A stretch of 64,000 nucleotides of DNA from Erythrobasidium yunnanense (lineage: Eukaryota; Basidiomycota; Cystobasidiomycetes; Erythrobasidiales; Erythrobasidiaceae), in assembly GCA_001600175.1 (NCBI GenBank), contig BCJC01000005.1, positions 538,471 to 602,470 on the forward strand, read 5' to 3'. The translations under genes and the position numbers were made by a program. This document shows positions 33,965 through 44,185 of this stretch, in pieces. A model generated the notes under the pieces. The model ran no database searches, had not been told where the DNA came from, and saw only the letters and a program-made list of their open reading frames with translations. Positions within the stretch are counted from its first letter, which is position 1. Each line of letters begins with the position of its first letter.

Positions 33965-35246
33965 ATGACCTCTATCGCGCCCTTTGCAGATAGGCCGCTG
34001 GGCACTACTCTGATTCTGTTTGATGGTCGGTCAGAAACAGGCTTCGTTGCGCTGGGCGAAGTGTCTGGATCTCTAGCTGACACCCTGGCCCAATGTCCAC
34101 GCAGTCGATGATACTTTAACACCTGCCAGACGCGTCAGTTGCAGCTGTTTATCTCGATGCCCTATTCCTGGCCAAAGCCCGCGACTTCGAATAGGGACCT
34201 TATACCGCTGTCCAGTGCATATGACTGATGCATGCTGCTTGTGTGTGCTCGACAGGCGGCTTCTCCTGAGATGCTGGCTGCGCTCAAAGCCTTGCGAAAG
34301 AAGGCCGTCATCGGATACGTTGGAGGCTCAGATATCACGAAACAGATAGAACAGCTCAGTGTTCTGGGCAACGACAGCAAGTCAATACCGCTATGAGACC
34401 CAAGCTGTGCGCGCTAATCCGTCATTGCGCTGACTACTCTTCCCTTCTTCTGCGACGCGTTCTGCCTCTAGTCTTCAAGGACTTCGACTACTGCTTTGCA
34501 GAGAATGGTCTTACAGCATATAAACTTGGCAAGCAGCTCGCTTCGGCTTCCTTCATTCAGCATGTCGGAGAAGAAAACTACAAGGAAATGGCCAAAGTGA
34601 TCCTGCATTATATTGCAGACTTGGATATTCCGATCAAGCGGTAAGCGGATAATAACTGTCTTAAACGTACTGCTCGTGCTCACAACGTCTGCTTGGCTGT
34701 GAAGAGGCACTTTCATCGAGTTCCGAAACGGCATGATCAACGTCTCGCCAATAGGCCGTAACGCTAGGTGAAGCACTGCTGCTACTTCGTCTGTCAAGGA
34801 AGAAGCTAATCGGCTTTGCCTTGACCACGCAGCATACAGGAGCGCCATGAGTACGAAGCGTATGACAAGGTAAGCTGGCGCTTTTTCGCTACAGCTCCAC
34901 ATAGTCTGGTAAGTGAGCTCCGATGCATTGTTATTCCGTCATATAGGCACACAACATTCGTCCTACCTTTGTCAAATATCTTCAAGAGAAGTTCGGACAT
35001 CTTGGGTTGACCTATAGTATCGGGGGTCAGATCAGCTTTGACGTGTTTCCTAACGGATGGGACAAGACGTATGCTCTGAGGCATGTCGAGAATGAAGGCT
35101 TCAAGGAGATTCACTTCTTTGGCGACAAGACCCATAAAGGTGGAAACGACTACGAGATCTACAATGATCCACGCACGATTGGGCATGCCGTTACTAAACC
35201 AGAAGATACTCTGCGGATCGTCAACGAGCTGTTTTTGAAAGCATAG
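33965..35246 (+). CDS. SEC53: Phosphomannomutase, tandem copy 1 (DVDDT variant)
   Basis: HAD-superfamily enzyme converting mannose-6-phosphate to mannose-1-phosphate for GDP-mannose and glycosylation. It reads [20 protein letters not shown], then after an intron [94 protein letters not shown] and [18 protein letters not shown]. About 255 residues with seven exons. The nucleophile motif is DVDDT, where almost all phosphomannomutases have DVDGT; both Asp residues are kept, so activity is likely. One intron (34377-34471) starts GCAAGT and is the only join that keeps frame. Copy 2 starts 230 bases downstream. Confidence 0.93.
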
Positions 35247-35476
35247 AAGCGGACAAGGCACGCGTCGCTGCTGTTTCTTTTCGTTCGCACGAGCAAGCTG
35301 TGATATCTTATATCTTTAGTCAGCGCAGTCTTAGACAATGCCGTTTAGACAAATCTCATATGCAAAGGACAATTGATGTAGTTGAAGCTGCTTCGCACGT
35401 ACCGTACCTTCTTTGGTCTTCGACCACTTGCGACTTTCTTTGCGGCCATCGCCTTTCAAGACTCGAGCTCTACACG

Positions 35477-36709
35477 ATGGCTTCCGTCACTCCTTTCGCC
35501 GACAGACCTCTGGGAAACACGTTGATTCTCTTTGATGGTCGGTCAAAGCGCGGTCGCCTGCGCATGCAAACTCGAGCCAGAACAGCGCTGAGACTTCCGC
35601 ATGCACTCTTGTTCGTTCAACATACACAGTCGACGGTACTCTGACACCCGCAAGACGCGTTAGTTCCCTCTGCTTTCCTGCCGGCGACGTGTTCCTAGCG
35701 AAATCCGCGTTTAAAGCTGGATTTCAACCAAGATATAAGGGCTGACACTCGATTATGGTTCGCAGACTGCTTCTCCTGAAGTTCTGGCTGCGCTCAAGGC
35801 TCTGCGAAAGAAGGCTGTTATTGGATTTGTCGGAGGCTCAGATCTCGTCAAGCAGATTGAGCAGCTCGGCGTTGCTGGCTCGAATGGTGTGTGCACACTA
35901 TTCTGATACGCGTCAATGATGGTCTAGTATGCTGATATTGTGTCTACAGTCATCGATGACTTCGACTACTGCTTCGCTGAGAATGGTCTGACTGCATACA
36001 AGCTAGGCAAGCAGCTGGAGTCAGCTTCATTCATCAAGCACGTTGGTGAAGACAACTACAAAGAGATGGTCAAGGTCATCCTTCACTACATTGCAGACCT
36101 GGATATCCCAGTCAAGAGGTGGGCTCCTGTCTACGGAGCCTATCAACGCGTAGACTGATGCTTGTCCTCGATTGCAGAGGAACCTTCATCGAGTTCAGAA
36201 ATGGAATGATCAACGTATCTCCTATCGGCAGAAACGCCAGGTGCGCCTTCACGCGACGCACATAGTGCGGAAGCGAGATCTAATGCATGTTCGTCTTATT
36301 CTGTAGCATCCAAGAGCGTAATGACTTCGAGGCCTTTGACAAGGTAAGCCAGAGCGGATTGTCGGAAATTACCTACATATCGTTGACGCCTCTCTTCCTT
36401 CAATCTCAGACCAGCAATGTTCGAGCTACCTTCGTCAAGTACCTACAAGAGAAGTTCGCGCATCTCGGATTGACATATTCTATCGGAGGTCAAATCAGCT
36501 TCGATGTCTTCCCCAACGGATGGGACAAGACTTACGCCTTGCGACACGTTGAGAAGGAAGGCTTCAAGGAGATCCATTTCTTCGGTGACAAGACATACAA
36601 GGGTGGAAATGATTATGAGATCTATGAGGATCCACGAACGATCGGACATGCGGTTACGAAACCTGAAGATACTCTCCAGATCTTGAACGAACTGTTCTTG
36701 AAGAACTGA
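35477..36709 (+). CDS. SEC53: Phosphomannomutase, tandem copy 2
   Basis: Second complete phosphomannomutase: [30 protein letters not shown] with the standard DVDGT nucleophile loop, then [90 protein letters not shown] and [19 protein letters not shown]. Exon borders match copy 1, including identical first bases of the intron that splits the nucleophile motif (GTCGGTCA at both). Intron bodies otherwise differ. It is close to copy 1 across the whole protein, so the duplication predates much intron drift but not much protein drift. All introns here use GT donors. Confidence 0.94.
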
Positions 36710-37528
36710 AGTGTGCGGGAAGAAGGGCTGCGTAAGGCTGCACTGTAGACGCAGCGGATCTACATACCAATGCGAAATCGTGCCAGCCAGACTCCCATCC
36801 GTCTTTCCTTTCGACCTTCCCCTTCCTACCTCATTTCTTCCTTTGCATCTTTGCAGAAAACAACGTTCGCTTAGCGTCTTCAGCGTCCTTTAGCGTTGTA
36901 TGAGCCTCAAGTTAAGCTTTCGCTTTCTGTCGTTCGACTTTACCTTCTTCGTTCTTTCGTATCTGCACATAGAGATGGACACACCATTCATGATTGCTTT
37001 CTTGCAGAGCTGATGGCGTCGCGAGAATCGGAATGCAGGTTTGTCGGAATTTGCTTCAGCGGGCAGCAGCAAGAGACGCTGGAGCGATATGAGCAGTCTG
37101 ACCATGCGTTAATCAGCGAGCTTTCATGTCAGGGCCCAACACTCGCGGTTGCTACATCAGAAGGATGAGCTGTAACAGTCGATTCAGTAAGGAAGCCTTG
37201 GGCACATCCTCGTATACGTAGATCAACGTCGAGTGAGCAGACTCATCAGATATACGATCCGTTCGTTAAAGGGGATCAAATGCGAAGGGACGAGTGCGAC
37301 TGAGATAGTAGGGGAAGGGAGTAGATTGACCGGTTCGTTCCTATCTGACCAACATGTCTAGCTAGCTTCGAGAGATAGGGGAAGTGTGTAAAGAAGGAGG
37401 AAAGGGATGATAGAAACTGATACAAAAGCTGACGATAATTGCGATAGTGAGATTCCGGCTGCTTCTGATTCCCTAGCTCCTGCAAAACGAGATCGGACTG
37501 AGGAAGTCGTGGTTTTTGGAAGCGGCTT
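36710..37528. other. Intergenic interval between convergent genes
   Basis: About 0.8 kb between the stop of phosphomannomutase copy 2 and the stop of RPL30. It holds both 3' untranslated regions. Pyrimidine-rich runs occur at 36780-36900. No coding frame is supported. Confidence 0.5.
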
Positions 37529-38307
37529 TTACACCGTTGTCGTGAGGATATCGGAATCTCCAGCATCGGTGACGGCCATGACACTGTAGAGCACATGCAC
37601 ATTAGCACTTGTACGGTTTATATGTGTATGTTGAGGGCAAGCTCACCCAACGCGGAATAGACGACCGGCAGCAGTTCCTAGCGCAACGTTTGATCCAGAG
37701 TACAAGTGAACGGGTGTCTTGGAAAGCATTGCGTAGTATTCAAGTTCTGAGCGGCGTAAAGGAGGGCAGTTTCCAGAGATCAGGACGAGTTTTGCTGATA
37801 ATCAAATCATAACATGAGCCCCCTGCCCAGGCGAAATGTGAGTAGATGATGTGGATTCACCCTTTCCACCACGCATCTGCTTCAAGGTGCTCTTGTATCC
37901 CAAAGAGTACTTTCCAGACTTGATGACCAGACCCAAGCGGGCGTTGAGGGAGTCGGCACCAGACTTCTTTGCTTTCTTCGATGGGGCCCTACAGCACATC
38001 GCGACGTTAGTCTATACCCCTCCGGCTGTTTGTGTCGTCCAGCCAGTCCAGTCCAGTCGCAGCAATGTTCGAGGCTGTCTATTCTTGCATGATATTCCAT
38101 TCTCTTGAGCCGTGCTTTCGCACATTTGCAGTACATCCATACTCTTGATGTGTGTTACTCCCTCATTACGGCGCAGCTCTGTGCTGTCGCTCGCTCACTG
38201 CCTCCCTTCAACCTGCTCCAAATCGCTTACTTCTTTTTCGAGGGTGCATCGTCTCTTGTCTCTTCTGGCTGAAGTGGACTGGACTGGCTGTATCGTTGTA
38301 CTTACAT
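37529..38307 (-). CDS. RPL30: 60S ribosomal protein L30 (eL30)
   Basis: Four exons (38306-38307, 37861-37988, 37647-37794, 37529-37583) give exactly 111 codons including stop. The product reads [87 protein letters not shown] and [17 protein letters not shown], a full eL30. The first exon contributes only A-T of the start codon; a GTAAGT donor follows, and the G comes from exon 2 after a 317-base intron, the longest clear one here. Yeast RPL30 also has its intron at the start codon and uses it for feedback, L30 protein binding near the 5' splice site. Whether the same control works here is inference. Confidence 0.93.
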
Positions 38308-38575
38308 TGTGATAGATATGTGAGTTTGACGCTTTCCTTTCACTCCCCTCCAAGCTTCTCTCTCCTCTGCGCGAGAGTTTCCCTGGAAGAAAAAATCGAG
38401 GAGGGCAATCTCGGTGGCAAAAGTAGGCAATCAGAAAAGAAGGAGCAATGCGTTTGCAACTGGCAAGTATAGTATCACAACATGCACAGACAACATATCT
38501 TCAGGCTCGAAAGCCTCAACGCATCCCGGCGAGAGTCCGAAAGAATCGGGATGCCTAGTCGCATCAGGTAGCATC

Positions 38576-40028
38576 TACTTCTTGCTCTCCTGCTTAAGCG
38601 GTTCAAGATCCTTCTCGTTGTCCTTGTACCACTACACACCAATGTCAGCATGGCTACAGCAGCCCGAAGAGAGCACGCCCACCTTCACTGCAATCTTCAG
38701 CCCCTCTTCCAACCCGATCACAGGCTCGTACCCCAGCATCTTCCTCGCCTTCTCGATATTATAGTATCTCTTGCACACTGACAGTGATATCCTATTCTTG
38801 GGTATCGCGCTCTCTTTGCCCATCAAGCTGCAGAGCGCATTCTCGATGGTCGCATATGCCAATCCAATATCCACAGGAAGACCAAACATCTTCTTGCTAT
38901 GTCCCGCATATTCATACCAGATCTTTCTCGCCCAATTCCAGAAAGGGACTTGTTCGCCGTTCGTGATGAAGTACGCTTCTCCGGCGATCGGTAGATACGC
39001 GATTTCTTTGTCTTCTTCAGGAACGTATTGTAAGTCGAACCATTGGTCTAGGCGATTGCGAGTAGCGGGAAGAGGAGGGTCTATCGAATCATCTTGCACA
39101 ACAACCTGGTCGCCAGACGTAGACGGGACATTCTTGCTTGTTGGAATTATACGTCGTGGGATAGACGCTGCGACAGGTCGTGTGCGGTCACTGAAGACGG
39201 TGTAATGCACGGATTCGCCCAGCTTGGAAGCGGCGAGAAGGTGCGCGTGCACGACGTTGTCGATATACGTCCAATCCCACAGATTCTCGCCGGATCCCAT
39301 CATGATCTTGTGCTTGCCTTGCTTGTACGCATTGATATACCCGGGGATGTTCTGCCTGTCGCCGGGTCTGGACACAGAAACTGCGTCAGCTTCGTCCGGA
39401 CAGCATATAGTGGATTGAAGCGCACCCAAAGATACCAGCCGGTCGGAGACAGCATGTCAAGAGACCATCTTTGTCGTTTGCAGCCAAGACGAGCGCGTCT
39501 GCACGGGCCTGGACAGAACAGCATCCTTCAGCCAGGCTCTCCAAGCAAAGAGATGATATAGTTGCATACCTTTGTGATATTGTATTGATCCTTCTGATCC
39601 TTCGGAATCGTGCATCTCTCATCGATGTTGATGAGGTCTCCACCATCATGAACGACGCTTGCACTGCTCGTATAGACGAGCTTCTTTACTCCTTGACTCT
39701 TGCACGCCTCTATGACCTTCTCCGTTCCCTGTACATTGACCTTTTCGCACACTTCTTTACCAGCGCCTATCCACGGAGACGCCGTATGGAACACGGTCTT
39801 TACGTTGAAAGCCTTGAAAGCGTCGACGAGGGATGAGGAGGATGTCAAGTCGCACACTTGGAAGGTCCATTGGTCTTTCGAGGGATAGTGCCGCTGTACC
39901 ACGTCGAGCGAGACTATACGATGCGATGGGGCGCGATACTTGGACGAAAGAGCGACGACGATGGCATGCCCTAGGAAACCTTCACCGCCAATCACTGCGA
40001 TGCCTTCAGGCAACGAAGAAGTCGACAT
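38576..40028 (-). CDS. ERG26: Sterol-4-alpha-carboxylate 3-dehydrogenase (C-3 decarboxylase)
   Basis: Short-chain dehydrogenase of ergosterol synthesis; it oxidises and decarboxylates the C-4 carboxylated sterol with NAD(P), at the ER. It starts MSTSSLPEGIAVIGGEGFLG, with the Gly-rich dinucleotide motif, then VFHTASPWIGAGKEV, VKKLVYTSSASVVHDGG and the catalytic Y-x-x-x-K (QYNITK, split near 39566 by an intron). Further on are CLRPAGIFG, IPGYINAYKQGKHKIMMGSG, WDWTYIDNVVHAHLLA, GEAYFITNGEQVPFWNW and the terminal WYKDNEKDLEPLKQESKK. Four or five exons, about 430 residues. The insert with PATRNRLDQWFD between the active core and the ITNGE block is longer than in yeast. Confidence 0.92.
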
Positions 40029-40865
40029 CGTCTCGGGAGGATCCAGTCAGTTGGCCGGCTCTCGAGGTCCGCAAGTTACGAAATGTTCGGGACAAAAGCT
40101 GCCTTCATACTCTCAACAACTCCTCATACAATCTCGATAATGCATTACAGATCAGCACATTCGTTGCGGTCTGTTGATTCCAAAGGACCTCGTTTCTCTG
40201 GGCATGTCGCGTTCACACAGCGGATGATCAAGCCCTTTGTCCAGATTCACCGCCAACAGAACATTGGTGACGTGCATACCACCATCACCGCCAGATCTGG
40301 CCTTCTCCTACCACGTCTCCGGCTCCGCCTCCTCTTCGACATGCAGTTCGTACTCAAGCGTCGTTCTGTCCTGTCCAGATGCCTCGAGCAGTGGAAATGC
40401 CTGCCTGATAGGAAGTCGCAGTCGGATCGTTCAGACCCAAGCATCCTATCAACCACATAGTATCGCACCGATCTGACCAAGATGCATGTACTGCGCCATG
40501 ATCCCGAAGTGAACATCGGAGCATCGAGCACTGCGCATCCCAACGCTAGCAATATGGCCGTCCAGTATCTGCTATCTCCCTGCGACACGGCCTGTCACGC
40601 TGTCATTTTAACGTAAAGGCTCTCACTCGTCCTGATTTGTCAGCGAGTAATGACGGAATTTGGAATTCTGTTTATAACCCTGTGCCTTTTCCCTCACCGA
40701 GCTCCAGAGTCTAGATCTTTTCTACATCTATACATCAATTCCTCTTCTTCTCTTGCTTTACATCACTTCCTCACACAGCCCTCCCACCTTACAAAGCCGA
40801 CCAAGTATGATAACGCTGCTTTTTCTCCCAACTCCAGACAAATACTGAGTTAACACTAGGTCACT
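40029..40865. other. Divergent promoter interval between ERG26 and a transporter
   Basis: About 0.84 kb, holding the 5' regions of ERG26 (minus) and of the transporter starting at 40866 (plus). A TTTATAA sequence at 40671-40677 could be a TATA element for the transporter. No gene is supported in it. Confidence 0.4.
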
Positions 40866-43624
40866 ATGCCGTTCGACGGAAGTGCTATAGCACGTACTGT
40901 GTCTGCTGAATACATCGCAGCCGCAAGGGAGCGAACCCGCTCTCAATCCCGCGTACCTACGCTCGCGGATGGACAGCAACCTTCTCCGTACGAGCACAGC
41001 AGCCATCCTAGACTCTTCATCGTCCCTTCTCTCATCGACTCTACGCCAAGAAGCGATGACGAGCATTATCGCGGCCAAAGAAGCCCGAGCTCTGCCCGAA
41101 TGCCTGGAAGAACAACCTCTGGACGGGGCAGCTTCCTCTCACAAAGACAGACCGACACTATCCCCGAGCATGCTACATCCCCTGCTCTTCCTCCTGCGGT
41201 ACCTGCCAGAAGAGCGAGCGGCAACAGTGATGCCACGCTTACGGAGAGAGACATTGAAGCTGCACTTGCAGACGAGGACAACTACCCGTTGAGTGGAGAG
41301 CCTGATAATCTTACAGAAGAGCTAGCACGAGCAAAGAAAGCGCAGTTGGCTAAGGATTTCTGCAAGAAACATTACGAGCAGGAAAAGGGAAAGAAGGACC
41401 AAGAGTCCAAACCCGAAGAGAAGAAGAAGAAGGAAGAAGAAGAAGACCCTTTCCTTGTAACGCTGAAGGGACGCGAACACCTCAACCCTCACACCTGGGA
41501 TGCAAATTACAGATGGGCATTGACTGCTTTGGCCGGTCTGCTGGTTCTCAACTCGACATTCGCATCTTCTGGACCGTCTCAGCTCATTCCGAGGATGCAG
41601 GAATACTTTGGCTTCTCCCGTGAAGTCGGCACGCTCACAATTTCCCTTTTCGTGAGTCTCCTTGAACGAGACATGCAGCGTTTTACTGATACCTTCCTTC
41701 ATAAGGTCGCCGGATACGTGGTGGGGCCGCTTCTATGGGGTATGTGCACAGTTTGGGTCAATCTCATGATTGTTCTAACTATTCTATCAGGTCCGCTCTC
41801 CGAAAGCATCGGGCGCAAACCCGTCCTCATCATCTCTTTCATTCCGTACATCGGCTTTCAAGTTGGATGTGCCCTATCGAAAAACACCGGCTCCATCCTA
41901 GTCTTCCGTTTCTTGGGAGGCTGTTTCGCATCTTCACCACTCACTACATCCGGAGGCATCATCGCCGATCTTTGGGATGCAGACAGACGTGGAATTGCTC
42001 TTGCTATCTTCTCGCTGGCACCCTGTACGTCCTCTTCCGCCCTCACTCTGCCCCCTCTTCTGTCTTATTGAATAGGATCCATATGCAGTCTTGGGCCCCG
42101 CGATGGCTCCTGCAACTTCAGGAGCACTAGCAGTGCAAGGTAGTGACTGGAGGTGGATGTTCTGGATCCTCACGATATTTGTAAGCCATCAATCAGATCC
42201 TGGGACACCTTTCTTTCTCCGCTAATCATTAAAAACCTACAAACAGGCTGGTGTCTGCTTAGCGATCGTTGTCGTTTTCCTACCAGAGACGTATGTACCC
42301 TATCAGCTGCACAAAGAAGCGAAGAAGATCCGCAAAGAAACTGGCGATAAGCGTTATCATTCTCCAAAGGAGCATCCCGACCACAAGACGACATTCGGCG
42401 AAGTCATGCATCACACCCTTCTCAAGCCATTCGTGAGTGCCAATGCATAGCTCAAGTCGGATTTGCTCATACTATTCGAATTTCCAGATCATGATTATCG
42501 AGGAGCCGATGCTGCTCTTCATCACCCTTTACCTTTCCTTCGCATATGGAATTATCTACCTACTGTAAGTCCACCTAATGGAACATCGTGCTCGAGTGCT
42601 TAAACCTGACTTGCCTGTTGTTAACAGCTTTGAAGCTCTGCCCATCATCTTCCAAGAGAAGCGTAGTTTCAACGCGCTGGAGGGTGGTCTGGTCTTCCTG
42701 GCTCTCCCCGTTGGAGGACTTGTAGCCACACTGCTCTATGCGTTCTACTTCAATCGCGTTTACATAAGAAAGCACAAAGCCTTGAAGCCCGGTCAAAAGA
42801 TGGTCGCTCCTGAAGAGCGGCTAAAGGTTCTGATGGTGGCTGCTCCACTTTTCGGTAAGTCACCCACGCAGCTGAAAAGGCTGTGTTTCTTGCTGATGTG
42901 TGCGCTTCAGCTGTCTCCTTCTTCTGGCTAGGCTGGACATACTATCCATCCGTCTCTGCCGTCAGTCCGATTTTCGCAGTCGGTCTCCTCGGATTCTGCG
43001 TGTTGTTCCTGTTCCTAGGAGGTGAGCAACTATCTAACAGCAATATTTTCTTTGTGTTGACTCTCTCCGATGCTCCAGTCTTCAACTATATCATCGACTC
43101 GTACCTGGGTAAGAACTATCGTTACTGATCCCAAGTCTGTTCGACCCTGAGGTTCGTCACCCTAAACAGCTGCTGCAGCCTCTGCGCTGGCCATCAACAC
43201 TGTCATGAGAAGCGCATTCGGAGCCGGCTGTACGTGGCCAAATCATCTCGCTCGACAAGTTATAAGCTGATGAAATCTCGAACTTGCAGTCCCTCTTTTC
43301 GCTAGGTAGTGGCAGCACGATCTCAGCTGCATCGAATATTGCTGACTTGAATCTGCAGGCAAATGTACGACAGGCTTGGTGTTCCTGGAGCTTGTTCGCT
43401 TCTAGGAGGGTTAGCTATTGTCTTCATTCCATTGTAAGGACCTTACGTATCCACGATCTACGTTATATGAAGCTAAGAATGTGGTCACCTTTCAGGCCTT
43501 TCCTTCTCTTCAAATACGGACGGAAGATCAGAGAAATGTCAAAGGCGAGCACTGCATACCTTGGCCACGCCGAATACAACCCTTACTGATCATTTTCCCG
43601 TAGAACGCTGCTGTCGTCGACTAA
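40866..43624 (+). CDS. DHA1-family MFS transporter, tandem copy 1
   Basis: Plasma-membrane drug/polyamine-type proton antiporter. A long charged cytosolic N-terminus (SAEYIAAARERTRSQSR, then a Lys/Glu-rich stretch) precedes LNPHTWDANYRWALTALAGL, which opens span 1. Then come SGPSQLIPRMQEYFGFSREV, the loop motif GPLSESIGRKPVLI, FRFLGGCFASSPLTTSGGII, the motif-C region VLGPAMAPATSGAL, WRWMFWILTIF, FLPETYVPY and SFFWLGWTYYP. The end is FKYGRKIREMSK|NAAVVD. About ten introns; total near 650-700 residues. It resembles Tpo/Flr1-type carriers, and substrate cannot be read. Copy 2 follows 0.56 kb downstream with the same N-terminus (MPF-[DE]-GSAIAR). Confidence 0.87.
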
Positions 43625-44185
43625 ACCATCTAAATACCGCACCCAACCCAATCTACATCTCGTATACCCGCACACTATCTTGCACACTTAGACCACATCA
43701 ATTGGTACTAATATGTACACAAGACTATAGCATCTCTGTACTAGAGCCCGTGTCCTGTCAAGCTGTAGCTATGTAGCTCTGTGCCGTCCAATCTATCTCT
43801 ACCTGACATTTCGAAGACCCAGATTGGCTATTGCCTGCAGTACCGGTACATGTGTGAACAACGAATGAAAGACTACTGCATACATATGCCCTGGTAAGAG
43901 TACTTGACAAATGAACACTGAGTGCCGTCATTGCTGACAAATCCGCGGCACGGCCTGTCATCAATCTCATTTTTGCAGAGTCTGCGTAAAGTCCGTCGCT
44001 TTCACAGGTTGGCTTCACTCTTTCTTCTGGCCTCAAGTGTACAGCTTATATCTCACCTCAACGCTTGTCCTGGCTTACCCTTACTTCGAGCTCTTGGAAG
44101 AAGATTGGGACCTGCCCGTCCAGATTTAAAGCCTCTTCGCTTTACCTTTTCTTCTAGCTAGCGAAGACCTGCTACATCTACAATC
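43625..44185. other. Intergenic interval between tandem transporters
   Basis: About 0.56 kb that must contain the 3' end of copy 1 and the promoter of copy 2. An ATTTAAA sequence lies near 44124-44130, about 55 bases before the start. No coding frame is supported. Confidence 0.4.
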
